A stretch of DNA of 64,000 bases from Clostridia bacterium. GTDB taxonomy: Bacteria; Bacillota; Clostridia; Christensenellales; QAND01. Location: the NCBI GenBank assembly GCA_017439715.1, contig JAFSIR010000003.1, positions 1 to 64,000 of the forward strand, written 5' to 3'. Numbering within the stretch: position 1 is the stretch's first letter; each line of letters opens with the position of its first letter. Shown in pieces: positions 20,042-27,747 of the stretch. The position numbers and the translations under genes were made by a program. A model generated the notes under the pieces. It had not been told where the DNA came from. It searched no databases and saw nothing but the letters and a program-made list of their open reading frames with translations.

Positions 20042-20812
20042 TCAGTTATCTCCGATTCCAAACAGGCGCTTGCCGTTTTCGCGGGTTTGCGCCGCCATCT
20101 GTTCAAAGCCAATACCGCGCAGCGCCGCCAGCTTTTCCACCACAAGGCGCACGTTACCCGGATTGTTCCGCTGCCCGCGCTTGGGCACCGGCGCCATATA
20201 CGGGCTGTCCGTTTCCGCCAATATCCTGTCGTGCGGCACATAGGCGGCCACCTCCGGCAGCCGCGCTGCGTTTTTAAATGTAACGGATCCGGAAAACGAA
20301 ATATAGTATCCCATATCAAGCAAGCGTTTGGCGTCTTCCACGCTGCCGGAATAGCAATGCATCACGCCGTACACCCGGCCTTTAAACGCGGAGAGCATAG
20401 CCAGCATATCGCCATGGGCTTCCCGATCATGGATCACAACGGGCACTTTTTGTGCTGCCGCAAGGCACAGCTGCGCTTCAAACACCTGTTTTTGCACGTC
20501 TCTGGGCGAAAAATCATAATGATAATCCAGCCCAATCTCGCCCAGCGCCACGCATTTTTCCTTTTGCAGCAGGCCGGCCAGCGCGTCAATATCCGCCGCG
20601 TTTGCTTCCCCCGCTTCGTGCGGATGAATGCCGGCCCCCGCGAACACGCCTTCATGGGCCTGTGCCCATTCAATGGCTTTTGCGCTGTCAGCCGCGGTTG
20701 TGCCCGCCTCCAGATATAGCGTTACGCCCTCGCCTTTGAACCGTGCCAGCACCTCGGCCCGGTCCGCCTCAAACTGTTCAGCCAACAGATGGGCATGCGT
20801 GTCAAACAGCAT
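20042..20812 (-). CDS. tatD: TatD-family metal-dependent hydrolase/DNase
   Basis: The 256-residue protein has the TatD metal-binding pattern. His6 and His8 (DTHAHL) come first, followed by GEIGLDYH, VIHDRE, MHCYSG and ETDSPYMAP. Family members are divalent-metal nucleases (3'-5' exonuclease or AP endonuclease activity) and some act on D-aminoacyl-tRNA. Its ATG touches the metG stop codon with no space, which indicates translational coupling. The metG-tatD pairing is common in Firmicutes. The radical SAM gene downstream marks the variant found in Clostridia. Confidence 0.93.
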   Translation of the reverse strand: MLFDTHAHLLAEQFEADRAEVLARFKGEGVTLYLEAGTTAADSAKAIEWAQAHEGVFAGAGIHPHEAGEANAADIDALAGLLQKEKCVALGEIGLDYHYDFSPRDVQKQVFEAQLCLAAAQKVPVVIHDREAHGDMLAMLSAFKGRVYGVMHCYSGSVEDAKRLLDMGYYISFSGSVTFKNAARLPEVAAYVPHDRILAETDSPYMAPVPKRGQRNNPGNVRLVVEKLAALRGIGFEQMAAQTRENGKRLFGIGDN

Positions 20813-22789
20813 TTACCGCACCCGAGCGCCGGGCTCAAGGCCTTCGCAGCTGAGCAGGGAAGACACGCTCAGCACGCTTTCATCTTCATTGGCTGCGGAA
20901 AGGATCATGCCCTCGCTCACCACGCCGCGGATCTTGGCGGGTTTCAGATTGGCCACGATGATCACCGTTTGCCCCACAAGGGCCGCCCCATCGCCATACC
21001 ATTTGCGGATGCCGGAAACAATGGTGCGTTCCCGCTCGCCATCGTCCAGTTTAAAGAGCAGCAGCTTGTCAGAGCCTTTGAGCGGTTCGCAGGAAAGCAC
21101 TTTGGCCGTGCGCAGCTCCATTTTCATAAACTCATCGTATGTGATCTCGGCCGGTGCGGCTTCCTCTTTAGGCTGCTCGGCTTTGGCCGGTTTTTCCGCT
21201 TTTTTAGCTTCTTTCTTGGGGGCAGGGGCTTCCTTTTTCTCTTCCGCTACAATGCGGGGGAACAGAGCCTCGCCTTTCTGCACGCGGGTGCCCGGCTTGA
21301 TAGCGCCAAACTCGGCCGCCGTTTCATAACCGGTCAGCTCGCCGGCGGGCAGGCCCAGCTGCTCAAAAATGCGCGGCGCCACGCGCGGCATGAAGGGTGT
21401 AAGCAAAATGCCGATCACGCGCAGGCATTCCGCCAGGTGCACCATCACTGTGGCCAGGCGGCCGCGGTTTTCCTCTTTGCGGGCCAGCACCCACGGTGCG
21501 TTGATATCGATATATTTGTTGCAAGCGCCCACCAGCGCGAAAATCTCGCCCAGCGCTTCGGGCAGGTTCAGCGCGGTCATATGCGCTTCCACGCGCTCGG
21601 CAAGCCCGGTGCACTGCTCGCGCAGGGCCGTGTCGCATTCTTCAAAAATGCCGGGCACTGCGGGCACCACGCCTTCAAAATATCTTTCCATCATGGCAAC
21701 GGTGCGGCTGAGCAGGTTGCCCAGGTCGTTGGCAAGGTCGGTATTGATGCGGTTGATCAGCGCATCCTCAGAGTACACGCCGTCGCTGCCGAAGGGGATC
21801 TCGCGCAGCAGGAAATACCGCACGGCGTCCACCCCGTATTTGCGGCACAGGGCCACCGGATCCACCACATTGCCTTTGGATTTGCTCATCTTGCCGCCGT
21901 CAAGGATCAGCCAGCCGTGGCCAAAGACCTGCTTGGGCAGCGGCAAACCAAGCGCCATGAGCATGATGGGCCAGATGATGGTGTGGAACCGCACGATCTC
22001 TTTGCCAACCAACTGCACATCAGCGGGCCAGAACCGCATTTTTTCTTCGTTTTCAGAGCCATAACCCAAGGCGGTGATATAGTTGCTGAGCGCGTCAAGC
22101 CACACATACACCACGTGTTTAGCGTCAAACGGCACCTGTACGCCCCAGTCAAAGCTGGTGCGGGACACGGCCAAATCTTCCAGCCCGGGCAGCAGGAAGT
22201 TGTTCAGCATCTCGTTCTTGCGGGACGGCGGCTGAATGAACTCCGGATGCGTGTTGATATATTCGATCAGCCTGTCCGCATATTTGGAAAGGCGGAAGAA
22301 ATAGCTTTCTTCTTTGGTGCGCTCCACAGGGCGGCCGCAATCGGGGCAGCAGCCGTCTTTAAGCTGCCGCTCCAGCCAGAAAGCTTCACACGGCGCGCAG
22401 TACCAGCCTTCATATTCGCCTTTATAAATATCACCCTGGTCATACAGGCGCTGGAAAATTTTCTGCACCGCCTGTTCATGCCGCGGTTCCGTGGTGCGGA
22501 TAAAATCATCAAAGGAGATGTCCATCTCCGCCCACAGGCTGCGGATGCCGGCCACGATCTCATCCACATATTCTTTGGGGGTCACGCCCGCTTCTTCGGC
22601 GCGCCGCGCGATCTTCTGGCCGTGCTCATCCGTACCGGTCAGGAACATCACATCATACCCTGTTAACCGTTTATAGCGGGCCAGCGCGTCTGCAGCCACC
22701 GTTGTATAGCTGTGTCCGATGTGCAGCTTATCGCTGGGATAATAAATAGGCGTTGTTATATAAAATGTTTTTTTCTCTTTGTCCGCCAC
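20813..22789 (-). CDS. metG: methionyl-tRNA synthetase
   Basis: The 658-residue class I synthetase has HIGH at residues 23-26 (KLHIGH), a one-knuckle zinc site (CAPC and CPDC) and KMSKSKGNV near 299. An Ala/Lys/Glu-rich linker leads to a C-terminal EMAPII-type tRNA-binding domain at about 555-658 (YDEFMKMELRTAKVLSCEPL). A frame open to 22837 exists. The GTG at 22789 is preferred because AGGAGG (22799-22804) lies 9 bases ahead and the family alignment begins at FYITTPIYYP. It is co-transcribed with comB upstream (19-base gap) and tatD downstream. Confidence 0.96.
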   Translation of the reverse strand: MADKEKKTFYITTPIYYPSDKLHIGHSYTTVAADALARYKRLTGYDVMFLTGTDEHGQKIARRAEEAGVTPKEYVDEIVAGIRSLWAEMDISFDDFIRTTEPRHEQAVQKIFQRLYDQGDIYKGEYEGWYCAPCEAFWLERQLKDGCCPDCGRPVERTKEESYFFRLSKYADRLIEYINTHPEFIQPPSRKNEMLNNFLLPGLEDLAVSRTSFDWGVQVPFDAKHVVYVWLDALSNYITALGYGSENEEKMRFWPADVQLVGKEIVRFHTIIWPIMLMALGLPLPKQVFGHGWLILDGGKMSKSKGNVVDPVALCRKYGVDAVRYFLLREIPFGSDGVYSEDALINRINTDLANDLGNLLSRTVAMMERYFEGVVPAVPGIFEECDTALREQCTGLAERVEAHMTALNLPEALGEIFALVGACNKYIDINAPWVLARKEENRGRLATVMVHLAECLRVIGILLTPFMPRVAPRIFEQLGLPAGELTGYETAAEFGAIKPGTRVQKGEALFPRIVAEEKKEAPAPKKEAKKAEKPAKAEQPKEEAAPAEITYDEFMKMELRTAKVLSCEPLKGSDKLLLFKLDDGERERTIVSGIRKWYGDGAALVGQTVIIVANLKPAKIRGVVSEGMILSAANEDESVLSVSSLLSCEGLEPGARVR

Positions 22790-22808
22790 GGGAATTATCC
22801 TCCTTTGG

Positions 22809-23534
22809 TTATGCGAGCGTGATGCGCCCGTCTTCATATTTGGGCAGCACCGGAACGCTGTCCATCGTAAAGCAATAGGTCAGGTCTTCGGTAAAGCCCG
22901 CTTCGACCAGCTTATTATAATGATAACATTTGCTTACTTCCGCTTTGGGGTCATCCTGGTTCCTGGTGTACAGATCAAGGCACACCTGGGCAAGATCGTC
23001 CAGCGTAAGCGGGTCATCCCCGTTAAACTCCATCATTTTAAAGATAATGTAGCCCGCAGTCATGCAATCGTCCGTAGAAAACTTGCCGTGCGTGCCCGCA
23101 CAGAGGATCACCACATCGTCGGGCTGGTCCAGCAGCGACTGCGCCACTCTGGATGCATTGATCATCGCGCCCATATACAGAATGTTGGCGTTTTTGGCTT
23201 TGTTGATCGCCTGTGTTCCGTTCGTTGTCGTCATCACAACCGTTTTCCCGAAAACCGCTTCCTGCGTGTATTCCAGCGGGGAATTGCCAAAATCAAAGCC
23301 GGCCATTTTCACAGCGTTGCGTTCGCCGCCGAGAAGAACTACGTGTTCGTTCATGCTCACTTTCATTTCTATGGCCTGTTGCACTTCTTCCACGGCAATA
23401 ATCTGATCACAGCCGTTGGAAAGCGCCGTTGCCATGGTGGAAGTTGCCCGCAGCGTATCGATCACAACACACGCTTTGCCGCGCACGTCCTTGTCCGTCA
23501 TATGCGTATGTGCCGCAAAAACCTCAATATTCAT
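22809..23534 (-). CDS. comB: 2-phosphosulfolactate phosphatase family protein
   Basis: The 241-residue protein carries the ComB signatures VIDTLRATSTMATAL, LLGGER, GFDFGNSP and TTTNGTQA. ComB hydrolyses 2-phosphosulfolactate to sulfolactate with magnesium. In methanogens this feeds coenzyme M, and in Bacillus a homologue is linked to the sulfolactate of spores. No comA or comC partner is visible, so the true substrate here is open. It lies between spmA-spmB and metG on the same strand, which makes a spore-related role worth testing. GGAGAC precedes the ATG and an extended -10 lies at 23596-23604. Confidence 0.88.
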   Translation of the reverse strand: MNIEVFAAHTHMTDKDVRGKACVVIDTLRATSTMATALSNGCDQIIAVEEVQQAIEMKVSMNEHVVLLGGERNAVKMAGFDFGNSPLEYTQEAVFGKTVVMTTTNGTQAINKAKNANILYMGAMINASRVAQSLLDQPDDVVILCAGTHGKFSTDDCMTAGYIIFKMMEFNGDDPLTLDDLAQVCLDLYTRNQDDPKAEVSKCYHYNKLVEAGFTEDLTYCFTMDSVPVLPKYEDGRITLA

Positions 23535-23595
23535 CTTTGTCTCCTTTGCCCCAATAAATCTGAGAATAATAATAACGGATTTACCGGATTTTAGT

Positions 23596-23604
23596 AGTAT
23601 AGCA
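23596..23604 (-). promoter_or_regulatory. extended -10 promoter ahead of comB
   Basis: On the minus strand TGC is followed by TATACT, about 65 bases before the comB ATG. No convincing -35 is seen. Confidence 0.45.
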
Positions 23605-23660
23605 CAATTTGTTTTGTTCAGCCAGTAGCCAAGCGGGCAGAAACCGCTCTTTTCTCAGTT

Positions 23661-24167
23661 TTATGTGAGCATTATGGCCATAATGGCGCCCACTACGTTC
23701 CCAAGCAGACACAGGAAGAGCGTGCTGCGCCATTTTTTTACCCCTGCGGCTGAAAAATACAGCCCCAGCGTGTATACCACCGTTTCCCCTGCGCACAGCA
23801 TGATGCACCCGGCCAGGCCCACTGTGCTGTCTGCCCCGTGCGTTGTCATCAGGCCCAGCAGCAGGCCCATTGCCGCGCTGCCCGAAAACGGGCGCGCCAG
23901 CAGCAGCGGCAGCAGCGCCGCGGGCAGCCCCAGCTTTTCAGCGGCTGGCGAAAGAACCCGGCTCAAAAAATCAAACACGCCGCCCGCCTGCATTAAGGCC
24001 ACGGCGATCAGCATGGCGCATAGCGTGGGCAATAGGCCCATACAGGCCTGAAGCCCCTGTTTTGCCCCCTCGGCAAACGCCTGATAACAGTCTATCCTGC
24101 GCACCGCCCCATAAATCAACACCGCGCCGATCAGCGCGGCAGCCAGACCTGCGCTTATCTGTGTCAT
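23661..24167 (-). CDS. spmB: spore maturation protein B
   Basis: The 168-residue integral membrane protein is rich in hydrophobic helices. It has the SpmB/nucleoside-recognition pattern GLLPTLCAMLIAVALMQAGGVFD, then LPLLLARPFSGSAAMGLL and GADSTVGLAGCIMLCAGETVVYTLG. SpmA and SpmB are needed for proper core dehydration of Bacillus and Clostridium spores. The ATG at 24167 overlaps the spmA stop codon (ATGA), which indicates coupling. An in-frame ATG at 24236 lies deep in spmA and lacks a ribosome site, so it was rejected. Confidence 0.92.
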   Translation of the reverse strand: MTQISAGLAAALIGAVLIYGAVRRIDCYQAFAEGAKQGLQACMGLLPTLCAMLIAVALMQAGGVFDFLSRVLSPAAEKLGLPAALLPLLLARPFSGSAAMGLLLGLMTTHGADSTVGLAGCIMLCAGETVVYTLGLYFSAAGVKKWRSTLFLCLLGNVVGAIMAIMLT

Positions 24168-24733
24168 CAGCGGCGGTTCACCCACAAAGCCGCCAACACG
24201 CCGAACCCCATCGTAACAAAAGACGCGGCGATGCACGGCACCACGATGGCAAACGGCTGGGCGCTGCCCGCTGCGGTGCGCAGGTTAATAAGCGCAACGG
24301 GCAAAAAATGCACCAGGGTGCTGTTCAGCACCAAGAACACGATTTGCGCGTTGCTTGCCGTTTCGGGCGTTGGGTTTTCCGCTTGCAGCGCTTTGATGGC
24401 TTTTAAGCCCAGCGGGGTGGCTGCGTTGCCCAGCCCCAATGCGTTGGCACAAAAACACAGGCACACGGCGCTGAGCGCCTTTTTCCCCGTTCGCGGGAAC
24501 AGGCGGCGCAGCGGGCGGGCAAATCGGGCGGCCAGGGCATTGGTCAGCCCGCTTTGCTGCATGATCTCCATCACGCCCGACCAAAGCATCATGCTGCCCG
24601 CCATGGCAATGATCAGCTCCACGCTTTGCGCCGCGCCCGCCATGGCCGCTTCGCTCAACGCCCCTGTTTTCCCGCCCAGCATGCCACACACGATCCCTGT
24701 TATCATCATCATGCACCACACCGCGTTCAGCAC
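24167..24733 (-). CDS. spmA: spore maturation protein A
   Basis: The 188-residue membrane protein shows the SpmA motif ANALGLGNAATPLGLKAIK and several hydrophobic helices. It partners SpmB in spore core dehydration. The start codon is GTG at 24733, with GAGGGGGG 7 bases ahead. The pair sits directly below the terminator of the upstream hydroxyacid dehydrogenase operon, so it must have its own promoter, probably read by a sporulation sigma factor. I cannot assign that promoter from sequence. This pair is the clearest evidence that the organism forms endospores. Confidence 0.93.
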   Translation of the reverse strand: MLNAVWCMMMITGIVCGMLGGKTGALSEAAMAGAAQSVELIIAMAGSMMLWSGVMEIMQQSGLTNALAARFARPLRRLFPRTGKKALSAVCLCFCANALGLGNAATPLGLKAIKALQAENPTPETASNAQIVFLVLNSTLVHFLPVALINLRTAAGSAQPFAIVVPCIAASFVTMGFGVLAALWVNRR

Positions 24734-24772
24734 TGCGCATCCCCCCTCGCCCTATGCTATGCCGCAATAAAC

Positions 24773-24796
24773 AAAAAAAGGCCGGTTGGCCTTTTT
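24773..24796 (-). terminator. intrinsic terminator of the walJ-rlmH-dehydrogenase operon
   Basis: AAAAAGGCC (24775-24783) and GGCCTTTTT (24788-24796) enclose a four-base loop. On the minus strand a T run follows. Confidence 0.8.
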
Positions 24797-24801
24797 CGGT
24801 T

Positions 24802-25761
24802 TTAATATCCTTGCGACAGATCCACCCTGTTCCGAATGGGCTCTCCCCGGCTCATGCGGCCCAGGTTATCCCCGCAGATAGCAATGATCCGCTGCCTTGT
24901 TTGCTCAATAGCACCCCAGCTTTGCCCCGAAATATGCGGCGTGATCATCGCCCGCCCGATTCGGCGCAGGGGATGCTCGGCCGGCAGCGGTTCGGGATCG
25001 GTCACATCCAGCAGCGCGCCGGCCAGATGCCCTGTGTTCATCACCTCTGCCAGCGTGTCCGCCTGGACCAGCGTGCCGCGGCCAACGTTTACAACCACGG
25101 CGCTTTTTTTCATGCTCAGCAGCCGCTGCTTTGAAAGCAGGCCCTCCGTTGCCGGTGTGCCCGGCAGCGCGCCGATCACAAGATCCGCTCGCGGCAGCAG
25201 GGTGTCCAGCGCTTCTATGGTATACGCGTTATCAAACACGGGCGGTTTTGATCCTGCGGTGCGGCGCACCCCGGTGATCTGTGCATCAAAGGCTTTGAGT
25301 TTGCGGGCGATCTCGCAGCCAAGATCACCCATGCCGAGGATCAGCACCCGCTCGTTTTCCAGTGTGCGTTCTTCGCGGATGGGGGCCCATTCTCCGTTTA
25401 TCATTTGTGCGCGATAGGAAAACAGGTTGCGGTACAGCGCCAACACGCCGCCCACCACATATTCGGCAATCGCTTTGCCGAACGCGCCGGATGCGTTTGC
25501 CACCTCAACACCGGCCGGAAACGGGCGGCCTGCGTAAATATTCACGCCCGCCCACGTCATCTGCACAAAGCGCAGGGCCGGCATTGCAAAGATCAGGTCA
25601 ACAGGCGGCTCGCCCACCACAGCTTCTATCCTGTGCAGCGCAGGGCTGTTTTCAAGCATCCGGCTGTTTTCAAACCAAAGCACCTCGTCTTGCGGGGCCA
25701 AAGCCTCCGTTAGCCGGGCGCGTTCGCCCTCATTGCAGGGCACGATACAGGCGATCAGCAT
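24802..25761 (-). CDS. D-2-hydroxyacid dehydrogenase
   Basis: The 319-residue NAD(P)-dependent dehydrogenase has the Rossmann motif GMGDLG and catalytic Arg (NVGRGT), Glu (the EP of TDPEP) and His (TPHISG). The N-terminal substrate domain has MTWAGVN, typical of glyoxylate/hydroxypyruvate reductase-like members. The second basic residue after the beta-alpha-beta turn (GVRRTAG) suggests NADP preference. It is unrelated in detail to the other dehydrogenase at 4931-5992. It is last in the walJ-rlmH operon with 14-base spacing and has an AGGAGG site. The substrate cannot be told from sequence. Confidence 0.88.
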   Translation of the reverse strand: MLIACIVPCNEGERARLTEALAPQDEVLWFENSRMLENSPALHRIEAVVGEPPVDLIFAMPALRFVQMTWAGVNIYAGRPFPAGVEVANASGAFGKAIAEYVVGGVLALYRNLFSYRAQMINGEWAPIREERTLENERVLILGMGDLGCEIARKLKAFDAQITGVRRTAGSKPPVFDNAYTIEALDTLLPRADLVIGALPGTPATEGLLSKQRLLSMKKSAVVVNVGRGTLVQADTLAEVMNTGHLAGALLDVTDPEPLPAEHPLRRIGRAMITPHISGQSWGAIEQTRQRIIAICGDNLGRMSRGEPIRNRVDLSQGY

Positions 25762-25775
25762 CCAAGCCGCCTCCT

Positions 25776-26252
25776 TTATTTATGATAGGTTTGGTTTCTG
25801 TTGATTTTCATGGCGCGATACAGCTGCTCAAGCAGCACCAAGCGCGCCAGCGAATGCGGCATGGTGAACCGCGAGAGCGACAGCGTTTCATCCGCCTGGC
25901 TGATCAGCGTTTCATCCAGCCCCAGCGACCCGCCGATGATAAACTGCGCGCTGCTCACCCCGCTGTCTTCCCAAGTGCGCAGTTTTTCGGCAAAGGAAAG
26001 GGAGTTCGGCATAGTTCCGCCGATCACAAGGGCCACCGTTTTGCCCGGCCGCAGCTGTTTTTTGAGCTTTTCGCCTTCTTTGGCCATCACCTGTTTTTGC
26101 TGGGCAGCACTCAGCGATTCGGGCGCTTTCTCATCCGCCACCTCCACCAGCTCTGTTTTGATCAGCCGGTTCAGGCGTTTTAAATAATCTTCGCATCCAT
26201 CACGATAATAACTGTCCGTGCATTTGCCTACGGCCAACACCCGTATTTGCAT
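25776..26252 (-). CDS. rlmH: 23S rRNA (pseudouridine1915-N3) methyltransferase
   Basis: The 158-residue SPOUT methyltransferase modifies pseudouridine 1915 in helix 69 of 23S rRNA using S-adenosylmethionine. It shows the expected length, the start MQIRVLAVGK, the knot loop FIIGGSLGLDE and the C-terminal LSRFTMPHSLARLVLLEQLYRAMKI. AGGAGGAG precedes the ATG. It lies between walJ and a hydroxyacid dehydrogenase on one transcript; the walJ-rlmH neighbourhood is ancient in Firmicutes. Confidence 0.96.
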   Translation of the reverse strand: MQIRVLAVGKCTDSYYRDGCEDYLKRLNRLIKTELVEVADEKAPESLSAAQQKQVMAKEGEKLKKQLRPGKTVALVIGGTMPNSLSFAEKLRTWEDSGVSSAQFIIGGSLGLDETLISQADETLSLSRFTMPHSLARLVLLEQLYRAMKINRNQTYHK

Positions 26253-26263
26253 GCTGCTCCTCC

Positions 26264-27058
26264 TTATACGCGCACCAGCTCGGTCGGCCCATCGCGATGG
26301 GCCACCGTTACACCCACATCATGCCCCGGGCGGAACCCGTTGTTTTCAAGCGCAGTGCACACCGTGTTCAACGCCAGTTCTTCCCGGTTGTTCTCCCGCG
26401 ATAAATGGCCCAAATAAAACCGGCGCACGCCTGTGTGCGCCAGCGCACACACGGCTGCGCCCGCATCGGGGTTGGACAAATGCCCCCTGCGGGACAGGAT
26501 GCGCTGCTTGAGGGCGGCAGGATATTTTCCTTCGCGCAGCAAGGCCACATCGTGGTTGCTTTCAATCAGCATCACATCGGCGCCCGCCGCTTCTTCCAGC
26601 AACGCTTTGGGCATATAACCGATATCCGTCATCACGCATGCTTTTCTGCCGCGGGCAAACAACGCGTAACCCACGCTCTGGGCCGCATCATGAGGTGTAG
26701 CAAACGGGCGCACCGCGATCTCGCCGATATAAAACTCATGCCCCGTTTCAAACACACGGGCCAAATTGGTCGGCAGCAGACGCGCCGTTTCCCCCATGGC
26801 TTCAAATGTGGCCCGGTTCGCATAGATCGGCACGGCAAACTGCTTGCAAAGCTGCGCGATGCCGCGCACATGATCGCTATGCTCGTGCGTGATCAGGATG
26901 CCGCTCAGCGCAGCCGGATCGCCCCCCACCATGCGCAGCGCTTTTGCAATGGTGCGGGCGCTCATCCCGGCGTCCACAAGTAGTGCTGTTTTTTCTGTTG
27001 CAATATAGGTGCTGTTTCCGCTTGAGCCGGAAAACAGCGGACAAAAAGTCAGTTTCAC
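26264..27058 (-). CDS. walJ: WalJ/YycJ-type metallo-beta-lactamase-fold hydrolase
   Basis: The 264-residue protein has the family start FCPLFSGSSGNSTYI and the metal-binding motif His58-x-His60-x-Asp62-His63 (THEHSDH). Further on come TDIGYMP, ESNHD and LGHLSRENN, as in YycJ/WalJ. The Bacillus homologue is a 5' exonuclease-like phosphodiesterase tied to cell-wall and DNA-replication coordination. The usual walK-walR genes are not next to it here. The start codon is GTG at 27058 with a close GGGGGT site. Confidence 0.92.
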   Translation of the reverse strand: MKLTFCPLFSGSSGNSTYIATEKTALLVDAGMSARTIAKALRMVGGDPAALSGILITHEHSDHVRGIAQLCKQFAVPIYANRATFEAMGETARLLPTNLARVFETGHEFYIGEIAVRPFATPHDAAQSVGYALFARGRKACVMTDIGYMPKALLEEAAGADVMLIESNHDVALLREGKYPAALKQRILSRRGHLSNPDAGAAVCALAHTGVRRFYLGHLSRENNREELALNTVCTALENNGFRPGHDVGVTVAHRDGPTELVRV

Positions 27059-27156
27059 TGTAACCCCCGATTTTTTCTCTGTACAGGCCGTTTTCTCCGT
27101 TTTATCCGCGCCGGGTCTATGTTATGATAAGTCATGGAAGGGAAGGAGGCGCGGCC

Positions 27157-27687
27157 TTGAAACTGCGGTTGCTTTGTATTTTCTTTTGTTTGCTGCTCTT
27201 TGGCTGTGCGCCTGCATCCTCGCTCGTTTATCCAACGCCCATGGCGCAGGCGCCTGAAAAAACCGATGCGGTGGACCGGCTGCTCAGCCGCCCGCTTCTG
27301 TTTAACTCGTTCTGGACATTTGCCGAGGATGAATCGCTCAACCTGCTGTTTACCCTGTACAACCGCAGTGATAAAACGGTGAGTGGTTTCAGTGCGGCTG
27401 TTTTCCTGTTTGATAGCAACGGGGATCCCGTGGCCGAGCAGTATTATCCGATGCACCACAACGATCTTGCCCTTGCGCCGGGCGCAAAAACCGTGCGTTT
27501 CGGCGTTCAGCTACCGGTGTTGGCAAACGTGCAGGGCCGCGTTCATTCCGTTGTGGTCGTGCTCAACAACGTGTTGTTCTCCGATGGTGACACGTGGAAA
27601 GACCCACAGGCCGCGTCGCTCTTGCGCAAATACCTTAAATATCCGCTTGAATATACCGATCCGCACCGCATCCCGCGACAAAAATAA
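27157..27687 (+). CDS. putative lipoprotein of unknown function
   Basis: The 176-residue protein starts with a lipoprotein signal: positive KLR, a hydrophobic run and the lipobox LFGC with Cys near residue 17. Mature residues 45-155 form a beta-rich domain (LLFTLYNRSDKTVSGFSAAV then VVVLNNVLFSDGDTW). It resembles the extracellular beta-sandwich domains found in many clostridial surface proteins; I cannot name a family with confidence. The TTG start at 27157 is chosen because AAGGAGG lies 7 bases ahead; an in-frame ATG at 27124 would disrupt the signal peptide. It stands alone, divergent from walJ and convergent with murA. Confidence 0.65.
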   Translation: MKLRLLCIFFCLLLFGCAPASSLVYPTPMAQAPEKTDAVDRLLSRPLLFNSFWTFAEDESLNLLFTLYNRSDKTVSGFSAAVFLFDSNGDPVAEQYYPMHHNDLALAPGAKTVRFGVQLPVLANVQGRVHSVVVVLNNVLFSDGDTWKDPQAASLLRKYLKYPLEYTDPHRIPRQK

Positions 27688-27745
27688 AAAGGGCCTGTTT
27701 TTTCCCAACGCGCGCAGCGCACCGGGAGAAACAGGCGCTTTTTTT
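27684..27745. terminator. bidirectional terminator between the lipoprotein gene and murA
   Basis: GCCTGTTT (27693-27700) pairs with AAACAGGC (27729-27736) and TCCC with GGGA inside. T runs follow on both strands. Confidence 0.8.
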
Positions 27746-27747
27746 GC

